DNA of 64,000 nucleotides from Scolanthus callimorphus. Taxonomy: Eukaryota > Cnidaria > Anthozoa > Actiniaria > Edwardsiidae. Below, one piece after another: positions 1 through 15,300 of the stretch; position 1 is the stretch's first letter; every line of letters starts with the position of its first letter. The stretch is taken from contig CM066923.1 of the NCBI GenBank assembly GCA_033964015.1, positions 2,108,001 through 2,172,000 on the forward strand. The letters run 5' to 3'. Both the position numbers and the translations under genes were made by a program. The notes under the pieces are model-generated. The model ran no database searches and was not told where the DNA came from. It saw nothing but the letters and a program-made list of their open reading frames with translations.

Positions 1-255
1 ATAAGCTAATGTTAACATTGTAATTGTTCCTAGTCAGGCATGGAATTTGTCAATCAAGCCATATATATCCCCTAATTTGTATTAAAGATGAGTTATATTA
101 AAGTGAAGTGAACGGATGTTTTCTCAAAAACAACGTGTCTTCTCTACTGGGGTGTCATACAACTCAAACCGCAGAAGGCATATCAGCTTTTCCCTCGGAT
201 AGGTTTCTGCAAAGAATTCCCTGTGCGTGAGGCCACACCCATCATAGAAAGCCCG

Positions 256-407
256 CATCCTCGCGCGCCAGGGTCCTCCCCTCACCTCCCCCCAGGGGAC
301 AGATGGTTAAATGCAGGCCTCTGGTAGCAGCTTTTGGGTGGTAAAATTTGAAAACTGTCCTCTGTCCCCTGGGGGGAGGTGAGGGAGGACCCTGGCACGC
401 GAGGATG
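256..407. mobile_element. MITE with long terminal inverted repeats and 10-bp target duplication
   Basis: The first 48 bases (256-303) are the reverse complement of the last 47 (361-407), with one base inserted and one substitution; the loop is about 57 bases. Both ends are flanked by the direct repeat AGAAAGCCCG (246-255 and 408-417). A 9-10 bp duplication is typical of Mutator-like (MULE) elements, so a non-autonomous MULE is the best guess. No coding capacity. Confidence 0.75.
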
Positions 408-417
408 AGAAAGCCCG

Positions 418-1733
418 ATGCTCAAACACCACAGAAAAACCCTTACTGCCCATTGGAATTTTGCGCACAGTAGCAATATTAGGTGTTTATTCTTGGTTGA
501 ATTGTGCATAACGAGAACCTTTAAGCTAGGTTTTTCTCAGGGCCAGGGAAAACTATTTTATAAACACTGTTGCTTATTATATACACCTATTTCAGGCCCG
601 TTGTAGCCCGCGATATGCGCGATGCGTCATGGAGCAAATAGATTTACCAAAACAAAATCATGGATGCTGGTTTTATGATAAATAACCATAATTATCACCC
701 TTTTTAGGGGTGGATCATTAGAAACTGGGGAAGGGGGGGCAATTCCCTCAAAAATATCATGCAGAGATTCAAGCTAGAAAAAAAATCCTACAAAGACATG
801 GCTTGGGCTCTCGCTAAAAAGATATCTGAAATAGTTATTCCAGCAACTTCTTAAAATTTCGCATAAAGGATAACACCTAATATAGCAGTCTGTGAGAACT
901 CGCGCAACGAAGACACTGCCCTCACGCCGTTTACAAGAACAAGTGTATCTTTCCGAGGAAAAACAAACTCTCCCAAAAATGCCCTTCAGTGCTAGGCCTG
1001 GCAGGCAGTCACTATGTTCGAAAGAAGACCACTTGGGTAAGCGTGAGTTCGACGTTACAAGCATAGAAATTCGTCATTTGGACCGCTTCACGCAAATGAA
1101 TAATACTAATTTCGTCATTTGCGGCGCGCAGTTGCGCGCACAAATAATACAACCTACAGGCTTTGTTTACTATACACAAATAAACGGAATCTTTATCTCT
1201 CCTTTCTCTAGGCTTGATGGAATGCATTTATCAAAATTTGGGCTCGCTTCACGCTGTTCGCGCGCAACGAAAGAAAAATGCGGTAACCCGCTACCTGTAA
1301 GATGTCTTCTACTAGGTCAAATAGGGGGCGGGGGGATGGCGAAAACGTGTAACAGATTCATTTCTTTTTAACTCAACCAATAAATATAGCATAAGAACTT
1401 TGTTGTACATATACATAGACCAACAGTATTTTCGTACTCCATTTCTGAACCAATATTAATAAAGTACAAGACAAGAGAAAATGATCCCTTGTATAAGAAC
1501 ATTTTGTGCTGCATATACATACTTGAACGGCCCGTGGGAACGGAACGCCGCGGGAACAGGTTTTGCTCGATGCGCAGGCCTCGTGGGTTTATCCTTTCCC
1601 ACTGTCTATACTTCTCACTCTGACAAGTTTCGGTATGTATGTATAACGTGTATTACAAGATATTTTTTGTGCGTGTGTGTGCGAAAAAAAAAATCGTAGA
1701 TGTCCTTCGCGTCCGAAAAAAATTTGACAACCT
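418..1733. other. Intergenic stretch, nothing assigned
   Basis: Several open frames under 160 codons exist on both strands, but none shows a recognisable domain, splice context or codon pattern. A short GTGT run lies near 1670. I see no gene here. Confidence 0.4.
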
Positions 1734-2543
1734 GGGGCCGGTTCCTGATAAGAGGACTAACTTAATCCAGGAATAGCGGCTAATCCAGGATTAAATCTGC
1801 TATTCTAGGATTAGCTATTCTAGGAATAAATATCGGTTCCTGAAAGCACAAGTTATTCCCGGATTAGTTATTCCAGGAATAAGACAAACATAACCGGTTT
1901 GACTGCTTTTAGAGCGATTTCATTGGCTGAAATATAAGTGCAAAAGCCAACTATTATCCGTGAGGAGACTGGCCCCAAAAAACAAATGGCGGTGTGCAGA
2001 AAATTTAATTTCACTTTAAAAACAAACTAAAACAATAATCAAAAGGTATTTTTTCCCTTGACAATACAACAAAGTGTCTAGTTTAATTATCATTCTCGAC
2101 CTTGATGTGGTTTATTTTTTTCTTAAATGTGATCAGCGACGAGAATTTTTTTTTTTCCGAACACGGTAGAAAGATATCGAACTTCATCGTCGATCTTTCT
2201 ATTTTGATGGTGAGAAAATAAACAAAGGAACACTAAAAAGCACTCAGTCATCTTGTTGAAGCATCGTTCTAAGGTCATGGAGCAACCTACTGTCCAATGA
2301 AGTGAAAATAAGGCAGAAAACGTGAGTAAAATGGTGAGTTTAGATGATATTTTGTGTTGTTTTTCACGGTTTATTCCTGGATTAGCGAGTTATTCCCTGC
2401 TCGCGAGGTGTACTAAATTTAATCCCGGGAATAGCGCTATTCCCGCTTTCAGGAACTCGATTTTATTCCAGGATTAAATTTATTCCTGGATTAGCAAATT
2501 TATTCCTAGAATAGCGCTAATCCACCTTTCAGGAACCGGCCCC
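1734..2543. mobile_element. Foldback element built from repeats of a TTCCTGGATTA-like motif
   Basis: Both ends carry the inverted motif GGGGCCGGTTCCTGA (1734-1748, complement ending at 2543). The outer 150-200 bases on each side contain many copies of ATTCCTGGATTA and its complement (TAATCCAGGAAT), giving each end its own folding potential. The centre (1900-2370) is unique and has no convincing protein. I could not identify a target duplication, so the superfamily is unassigned. Confidence 0.65.
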
Positions 2544-3639
2544 TGATCCCCGAAAAAAAAAATCATACCCAAAACAATTGCCACCCCCCTCCCCCAATTT
2601 CTAATGGTCCACCCTTATGTGAAATGGCTGCACAATACATCGCTCGCAAGAAATTTTGTACAACGCGAGAATTTCGTTCTCCTCCCATGACGCACTCCGC
2701 ACTCATAGGCGCCGCCATCCGCCCCATGAGAATGCTGGGTAAAATTACCCACAATGCTGTTGAAGCGGATCAAAACATCAACAAGCAAAATGGCGGCATC
2801 GTGAAGCGAGAAGGAATAATGAAACTTTGATGTTAGAAATGTGCCGAGTACTCGATATTTTAGAGCTTCTTTTCAAGCAGGACTACTAAATACAGTATCT
2901 GCCAAGAGAGTGAGTAACGCAAGATTGTTTTACCTTTGACAAACGCGAAGGTAGGGATGTTTTGTAAGCGATATTTTTGTGGTCGAGACCTTCACCTTGG
3001 AAAAGATAATTAAGTACGTGTGTTTTGGTGCAAAACATTAAGGTTTCAACTTTAATTTGCCCTGATTTCTAATGTTCCAGAACAGGATTTCAGCTTAGCC
3101 TCCAATTCAATAATGATACAAGAGCATCACTACAAATGAAAGAAGTCCTTTATTACTAATGTGTTTGTTTGAAAATTTCCTGCCACAATTTCTGTTACCC
3201 TAAGAGCTAAAACAGAAGCCAAATAAATATTTGCCCAGTAGATGTAGGTTTCATGGTAGTTACTTTCTGCAATAGGAATGTTGAACCGCGATTTAAACAC
3301 TAAACATTGGCAAAAATGTTTGTTGTGACCCATAAATTACATGCTCAATAACTTTATAAGATATCTCCTTTATTAGCGAATGGCCTGGAAAGTTGCCTAA
3401 TGTGGTTTCGAATAACAGTATGATTAAGAGTATTCAATGCCATCAAAACACTGCATTTCTGTGGTTGTTATGGACTTTTTTATGACAACCAACATGCTCT
3501 CTACAAATTATGCCCTTATTTTGATGATATTTCTCAGATTTCAGGTGCAGCAAGTACTACAGTCAGTATTATAAAACCATTCTATATTGTAGCCGTTCTG
3601 AGGGTTGTATGAGGTCTGTACAGTCCTCAAATTTCACAG
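2544..3639. other. Upstream region of the MOSPD1-like gene
   Basis: The first coding or 5' UTR exon of the MOSPD1-like gene should lie here, but I cannot place it. A short palindrome GGGTAAAATTACCC occurs near 2738. An ATGGCGGC start-like site near 2791 closes after four codons and may be 5' UTR. Confidence 0.3.
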
Positions 3640-8155
<4,516 letters not shown>

Positions 8156-8377
8156 CAGTTGCTGAGGGAATGCTGGGCCAGTATAACTCTAGAAAATTTC
8201 TATAAATTCTATTTTGCACTGCATAAATCATATGAAGTCTAGTGTGCTGTGTAAGATCAGGAAAGAAACAGAGTGTATACAACATGCATTTTGACAAAAT
8301 TGTATATCCATTATTGTCATCAAAAGCATCTTGATCCCCAGGGTGAAGTTTCGTGCTTGCAAATCAACACCGAGTCA

Positions 8378-8450
8378 CTGCAAGGGTGTAGCCAGGGTTG
8401 GGGTAGGGAGGAAGGGGGTCTGCCCCCCTCTATAAAATGTGAATAAAATA
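8378..8450. mobile_element. Fragment of the GTAGCCAGG MITE family, with AATAAA
   Basis: GGTGTAGCCAGGGTTGGGG is followed by a C/G-run hairpin (GGGGGTCTGCCCCCC). The same family recurs at 18229, 43454, 57040 and 62386. It contains AATAAA at 8442-8447, about 290 bases after the MOSPD1-like stop. This is the first canonical poly(A) signal I see downstream of that stop, so the transcript may end here. Confidence 0.45.
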
Positions 8451-8511
8451 TGGGAAAATTAGCAACAAACAGGTCAGGCACCCAACATTAAACAGCAAAA
8501 AATGAACTAAC

Positions 8512-9093
8512 AACACCGAGGTATGACACGAAAATACCGAGGTATGACATGAAAACACCGAGGTATGACATGAAAACACCAAGGTATGACATGAAAACAC
8601 CAAGTATGACATGAAAATACTTAGGTATGACATGAAAACACCGAGGTATGACATGAAAACACCAAGGTATGACATGAAAACACCAAGGTATGACATGAAA
8701 ACACCAAGGTATGACATGAAACACCAAGGTATGACATGAAACACCGAGGTATGACATGAAAACACCAAGGTATGACATGAAAACACCAAGGTATGACATG
8801 AAAACACCGAGGTATGACATGAAAACACCAAGTATGACATGAAAATACTTAGGTATGACATGAAAACACCGAGGTATGACATGAAAACACCAAGGTATGA
8901 CATGAAAACACCAAGGTATGACATGAAAACACCAAGGTATGACATGAAAACACCAAGGTATGACATGAAACACCGAGGTATGACATGAAAACACCGAGGT
9001 ATGACATGAAAACACCGAGGTATGACATGAAAACACCAAGGTATGACATGAAAACACCAAGTATGACATGAAAATACCAAGGTATGACATGAA
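8512..9093. repeat. 21-bp minisatellite with an 11-unit higher-order repeat
   Basis: The unit is AGGTATGACATGAAAACACC plus a variable base, about 27 copies. Variants (CCGAGG, CCAAGG, TTAGG, one-base deletions) are arranged so that the block around TTAGG at 8621 recurs at 8849, a 228-base higher-order period. The long open frames on the minus strand simply read this repeat. Confidence 0.9.
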
Positions 9094-9679
9094 ACTAAGG
9101 AAACTTCACTCTGGGACTAGGGGTAAGGGCATCATTTCTGCAGCAACACTAATATTTACATTCAAATAAGACATGGCAGACTTAAGAATTGACAAATTTC
9201 CTTAAATATAAAGTTTCTAAATCTATCGATTGTATATGTGTATTTTAAATTGAAATAAAATGTGAATTTGCCCATGTTATTAGCTCTACCAAAAATCAAC
9301 GACGAAAAGATTAGAGGATTTTTGCAACTGAGAGACGAGCCGTCCCTTTTAATTCTTTTTGGCACTACAACACCAAACCATTGCCGATGGCTTGATGTAC
9401 GAAGCCACGAGCGAGAGCCGAAGGCGCGAGAACGTGCCGCAGGGGCGCTCGTTTTCACGGGTGGTTTTTTTTTCGCCAAAGAAGGGACTGCAAGCAGTCT
9501 TAATGTAATGTGGGCGTAGTAACAGCTCCAATTATAATACAGAGTACCCCCCTTTTTTCAGGCTTTTAAAAATCCAGGACCCAGAACAGGACGTTTGAAA
9601 AAAGACGTTTTGAACAAAAATTAATGACAATAATCATGAAACAAACGCAAAACGGTTAAATTTTTTAATTAATATCCCC

Positions 9680-9710
<31 letters not shown>

Positions 9711-10138
9711 ACACACACCACCTGATGAAATTCCTGGATACGCCCCTGGGATTTAGCAACATTAAACTGGGATTTTCGAATCATCTGAACTAGTCTGCCA
9801 GAAAGAGGATTCTATAGACAAACCCTCCTTGTTATATAGCGAGTGTTCACTCCAACCGAGCGCGCGCTCTTATTGGCTAAATCAAGGTCACGTGGTGAAG
9901 TACAAATCAAATATTCCCCGATCAGTCATATGTTTCGAAAAATTATTGACTGGTCGGGGAATATTGCTTTCGCGCGTCGCGTTTGAGAGCGGGAAAAGTA
10001 GAGGTTTATTGTAAACACGCGTCTCTTTAAAAACTTTTGCTAATTTTGATAAGTTTTTGCTAATGCAAGAAAATTGTGGGATTTTAGGAGTGTTTTTATT
10101 TTACACGATGCAGTCGCGCACACACTTTGTAACCAGTA
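9094..10138. other. Intergenic repeats: shared tail repeat, poly-C/CA microsatellite, hairpin
   Basis: A GGGACTGCAAGCAGTCT tail near 9484 is shared with 57314, marking a dispersed repeat. A C-run followed by (CA)n lies at about 9676-9718. A hairpin with arms ATATTCCCCGATCAGTCA and the near-complement TGACTGGTCGGGGAATAT spans 9910-9965. No gene recognised. Confidence 0.55.
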
Positions 10139-10364
10139 AAGCCGGTGCACACTAGCGACATAACGACATAAGGACGTTATGTTGCAACGACAAAAGCATG
10201 GGAAAATAACTGAAATAATCAATATTTTCCACGGATTATCATTCGATTACTTCACCAAAGCAATTTTATGTTATTTTTTGTGGACTTCAACGTTTTGAAA
10301 CCACTAAATTTTGTTCGCGTGATATTTTCCTTATGTCGTTATGTCGCAAGTGTGCACCAGGCTT
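10139..10364. mobile_element. 226-bp MITE, copy A of the GGTGCACAC...GACATAA family
   Basis: Ends match as inverted repeats (AAGCCGGTGCACACTAGCGAC and, inverted, AAGCCTGGTGCACACTTGCG). The element is clearly the same family as 62980-63200, sharing AACCACTAAATTTTGTTCGC and most of the rest. If the end is AGCC, TAA flanks both sides, which would fit a PIF/Harbinger-type duplication. That assignment is tentative. Confidence 0.8.
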
Positions 10365-12268
10365 AACTTCTCCTTCGTTCTTGAAATACATTTGTTTTGA
10401 TTAATTAATAATTGCAGTTTATTTTTTGCTATAAGGGAAACATCGAGATTCGAGGAAAACAAAACTGGTGTTTCCCTCGGGAGCAGTCATTAAAAGTGTA
10501 TATTATTTGTCCCAGACATCAAATAACCTAAAACCTGATTATATATTTGCGTTCAATAGTGAATGCGCAAAAATGAGCGTAAACTTTTAAAAGTAATTGC
10601 CGGGTTTAGGGTAAACATTTTACATGATTAACGAAATAAACTACAACCTGGTTAAATAGTCGCTGCTGGCGCTTCCACGTATTAAAATCGATGAAATCAT
10701 GAACACAAATGTCAGTAAATTGAGATAAGAGTTAATTTTATTACACTCAAATTGAGCAAAACGTGGATTGTGAGACCACGATACAGTGACGATAGACCAG
10801 GCTACGGATTGGAGGCCTAACTTTGGACCTTATCTCGCCGCGAATTGAAAAGGCGAGATTTGGAAAATTGTGCCCAGAGTAAGTCAGATTGGCGTGAAAA
10901 ATGACAGTAAAAATATTGAAAAAAGTATGGGTAGAAAACTACGTGTTTTAATAATAATGACAATAATATAATGTGTTTCTTTGTTCTGGTCTGCGATAAT
11001 TATTTGTGGAGGATTTCAGTGGCGTAGCCAGGACCACTTTCAAGTGTAGGCAAAATATAGAAGCGAAGGGAAGGGTAATTAAATAGTCGAGATTCGAAGA
11101 GAATGGTTTAAAGGAATGGAAAACGAGTTTTTCAACCTTTAATGGACATCATCATCATCAGTCTTCCCGCTTGGCACACTGCTGGCCTTGGGGCGCTACT
11201 GCTGGAGAGTCGGTAGTCCCTGTTCCAGCAGTAGCAGGATGTCTGTCTTCGACATCATAGCTCGTCTAGCTTGTGTGCTGTCGACGCCCAGCACTGTCTC
11301 TATTTTTTTCCAGACTTTCCTGGGGGTTTTCACGCTAAACAACACCTGTTCTCATGTTAACATACATTCGTGCAGAATGATAATACAGGGCTTGTGCCAA
11401 AATACAACATACATAAAGCTTTTCACTAACAAAGATAGATGTTCAATCGTTGAAATACCGAATTGTATACAAATAAGAGTCTAGTGCCAGGTCTTGTCGA
11501 TCAACGCTCTCACTGTGGTCCTTTAGGATCTGGTACTCTGTCTCCAACGCCCAGAAAGGGCAAGTTTTGTTTGCTAAGATTTTTGTGTAGGCACGGATCT
11601 CTTACTTTTTTCCCTTTCGTGAGGCGGAGATGACAATTTTTTTTGGCAAAAAAAATTGTGTACGCAATTGCCTTTTTGCCTAGCTATACGCCAATGGATT
11701 TGAGTCTTGCTCACAGTGCTCTCGCTCCCCACTCAGTATGAGTCAGGCCTTTTTAGATATTACTGTAGAACAATTCTTTATTTGTGATTTGGATTTTTAA
11801 TCGTATTTTTCTCGTGAGACCGAATTCTTCACACAATCAAATCAGTAGTCTGGAAAGCCTGTGGGTCAACACGATTGTATAAACACCGTCAGTTCTTTGT
11901 CGCATACTAGGTAATAACTGTCGAGTGTTAAACCCAATAATGTTTCACCCAGTTAATTAACAGTCGCCGGTCCCAAGTTGATTAGGAGAATATGCAGTTG
12001 AGTATACATGACTGGTTCATTAATAACGCGATTAAATCATTCATGACGAGATTTTCAACAACTTTGTTGAAATTTCCGACTTCAGCTGGCCAAAATATGA
12101 TGTGATATTTTAATCCAGACAAGCCTCGCCAAATAGGAAAAATTCAGCCAATAGGAAACTCGCTCCACGTTGCTCATGTCCGACCGCCGGACAGCTGCTT
12201 AAATTAGCCATCGCCATATAAGGACATCGTTTTTTCATCACTGTTTTCAACCACGGCTTAGCCCCGTC
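10365..12268. other. Intergenic region upstream of protease gene A
   Basis: No exon or domain is recognisable. GTGGCGTAGCCAGGACC near 11022 is one end of the GTAGCCAGG MITE family. A short (ATC)n run lies near 11150. Other open frames are under 100 codons and look random. Confidence 0.4.
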
Positions 12269-12300
12269 CCATTGGTTACGTACACGATATCTCTATATAT
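12260..12300 (+). promoter_or_regulatory. Core promoter of protease gene A
   Basis: Reading toward the start codon: AGCCCCGTCCC (12260-12270), an inverted CCAAT box ATTGG (12271-12275) and a TATA box TATATAT (12294-12300), 39 bases before ATG. Genes B and C have a similar AGCCCCGCCTA block upstream of their TATA-like sequence. Confidence 0.6.
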
Positions 12301-12338
12301 CAAGAGGTGGTGTCATCCATTAACCTCTTGTGTTCAAC

Positions 12339-15300
12339 ATGAAGCTCCTTTTTGCACTTGTCCTGTGTTTGGTCGGACGATCACTCGCCCAAGGTAAGTC
12401 GAGCGTTATGTAAACCATATTCCCTTTACTCTATAGCTGGAGTAATCATCACTTGTCGAAGATCGAGCCCATTAGTATGGCAATCTCTGCACGCGCGTCG
12501 GTCGAGTGAAATACTCTTGTACAAGCAAGCGTGAGCACTTATTCGCTCACTCACATTTCTTGTGCGCTTTTCTTCTCTAATTAAGCACGGGAACGCTTAC
12601 TTCGCCAGTACACACATGCGCGGATCCAGGGGGGTTGCAAATGAACCCCCCCCCCCCCCCCCTCCTCTCCCAACGAACCGAATTTTTGGGGATCGGTTCG
12701 CTAAAGACCTTTTGTCATTTCAGAGTGGTTCTTTTCTTTTGTGACCCAATGTATACCAGCATATTAAATTCATGCTGTAACAACCATTTCAGGATAACGC
12801 TAAGAATTTTTTTTGTTTTGAAACGAATACGTTGTACTTCGTCAGCAAAGTCCCCAGCCCTCCTCTTAAAATCCTGGATCCGCCACTGACACATGTTCCG
12901 TAGAGCACGATTTGGACGCTTTATGCACTAGTTAAGCCACTAACATTTTTGCACTAGTTAAGCCAAATTTTCGTGAAAACAGGCACTCATATTTTCACTT
13001 AAAGGCGCGAACGTGATCACTTTAGGAATAGCTTGGCCGAAGACCTCAAGTCTTTGACATTTTTTTTAGTCCTTTACGTGATATTACCAGCATTATAACA
13101 GCAAAAAGATCGACTGTGTATCGCTTTTCGTAGGTCAAGATATCTAGCCTCATGTCGTAAGAGTCATAATTAATCCAGTAGCAATCTTGCGTCTCCATGT
13201 CGTGTCCGCAGAAGAGGTGTTCAAATTATTATTCTCCAGTATATAGCACTTTCATAAAACCTTTTTCTGTGCACAGCGACCTGTGGTCATCGTCCTCCTG
13301 GGTCCCGTATCGTCGGTGGTGAAAACGCCCCGCCCCATTCGTGGCCCTGGCAGATCTCCCTACGCTATGGAGTTATGGACACGTTTGCGGTGCCTCTCTG
13401 ATTGATGCGGAGTATGCAGTGACGGCGGCACACTGCATTGACCACGACAGTAACGCCGGCAATTACTCCGTCGTGCTAGGTGATTATATGCAGTATATAT
13501 ATTTTTTTTTCATAGGGTTCGTACGCCTAGACAATTTTAGAAATTCACGATAAAACGAGATGACGTGTATGCGCATGCGCAGACTGAAAAATATAAAAAA
13601 CTAATATTCTCGTGCAATGCGCACTTGATTATCAAATGCACAATGGATTATGATGATTAAGCATGTCAAACGGCAACTGTGAGAAAGATTTTGCCATTAC
13701 CGTTAAATAAAGAATTAACAACCTGTCCCACATGGATCCCTTACACACTCATCAGACCTATAAATTCGTTGGCGATCCATATTAATTAGTTGATTGTTCA
13801 CTAACGGTACAAGGGGCGTCCTTATATGGTCTGGTGGCCGGGCGTACTCTCACCCATAGGTATCTAGCTACTGAGCAATTCAACACCAGGATAGCGACTG
13901 TCAGGGCCGAAATCTCTGGCGTGGGCGTAAGGAACCGTACGGTCGCCATACGACGCTTCAGCTCTTTGTCTGGAAGTATGGTCCTGTGTTCTTTTTTCTT
14001 TTTCTCAAATCGACGGGTAACATGCGAGAAGTGAGAAGCAACATTAAAAGTAGTGAACTCAGTCCAGAACAGGCAGATTATTACTTACACAAAATGCAGT
14101 TTAATTTATTCATACAATTTCAATCATTTTATGAAAAAAAAAACGGCCGTAAAAACAAGCTGACCACCAATAAAGGCGGAAGCCTAACTGACTACCTAAG
14201 GGCTGATCCAGACTAGAGCAGATTTCGTATGACTGTGAAAAGTACCGCGGTACGGCGCGGTACTGTCGCGGTGGCGGTACGGAACCTTGGCCTGCTGTAA
14301 ATGGAATGAAATCGCCAATGAAATCGCGTAGTCGCGGTGCGGTTACGATCGCGGCGCGGAACAACTTTGTCACGGTACTTTTCACAGTCATACGAAATCT
14401 GCTCTATTGTAACTTCAGCAAACGCTAGCTACAATCAGATGTCAGGTCATTTTTTTTGTAGTAAATGTTTGCGCGCTACAGTTAGACGTTTTCCACAAAC
14501 CGCCCCTGATATTGCCAATGTTCTTATTTTTGCAGCCCCGTGTAGCCTGGATTGCAGGCGTTGTTATTTTATTGCGGTAGCGGTTTGGGTCCGTGCGTCG
14601 TATACCTATCCATTTAGAGCAGATTTCGTATGACTTTGAAAAGTGCCGCGAAAGAGTTGTGCCGCGCTGCGACCGTACCGCGAATTCGCGATTTCATTCC
14701 GTATCTACAGCAGGCCAGGTTCCGTACCGCCACCGCGACAGACCGAGCCGTGTTACGGTACTTTTCGCAGTCATACGAAATCTGTTCTATCACTTCGCCA
14801 CCGCCGTCATCTTTCGTCTTCTTCAACAACGTTATCACATTCATTACATTATCATCAACATCGTCAACGCATCCAGAATCATATCGTATCTATACTTAAT
14901 CAATGTGTGCTATTTGATTACGCATTTTGTAGGCGCCCATCGTCGTTTTGGGGATGGACAAGTGTTCCGTTTGTCAGCTATGTACAAACACGCCAATTTC
15001 AGCATGCGTCACCTCAAGCACGACATAGCAGTGCTGAAGCTTGCACGCCCCGCCATGCTAGGACGTACGATCAATACAGTGTGCCTCCCCTCCCAGGGAT
15101 CGCGTATCCGGCCATGTACTAAGTGCTATGCTACAGGTAAATGACTCAAGCCCTAGCACTTTTTTAGGGTCAAGACTTCATAAAATCGTTCTGATTAAAA
15201 TCGTTCTGGTTAATTTATAAAGACAAGAAATCAGCTGGCCCAATCAAGGCTGGTAAGCGCATTGATATCAAACACTAGAGCGCAAGCGCAAGAAAGCCGC

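Noticed and set aside
2624..2830. First exon of the MOSPD1-like gene
   Set aside because: The frame does not join the 3640 exon by any good donor, and the peptide does not match the family start.
8430..9090. Overlapping 200-216-codon frames on the minus strand
   Set aside because: They translate a 21-bp repeat (seven codons per unit). Several frames are open at once, as expected for a repeat rather than a gene.
8512..9093. Possible CRISPR array
   Set aside because: Units are contiguous, with no unique spacers, in an intron-rich eukaryotic sequence. The 18.8-20.9 kb and 47.7 kb arrays fail for the same reason.
12562..12889. Proline-rich small proteins
   Set aside because: The proline runs come from a C-run inside a MITE. 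Similar artefacts occur at 24796-25050 and 55269-55454.
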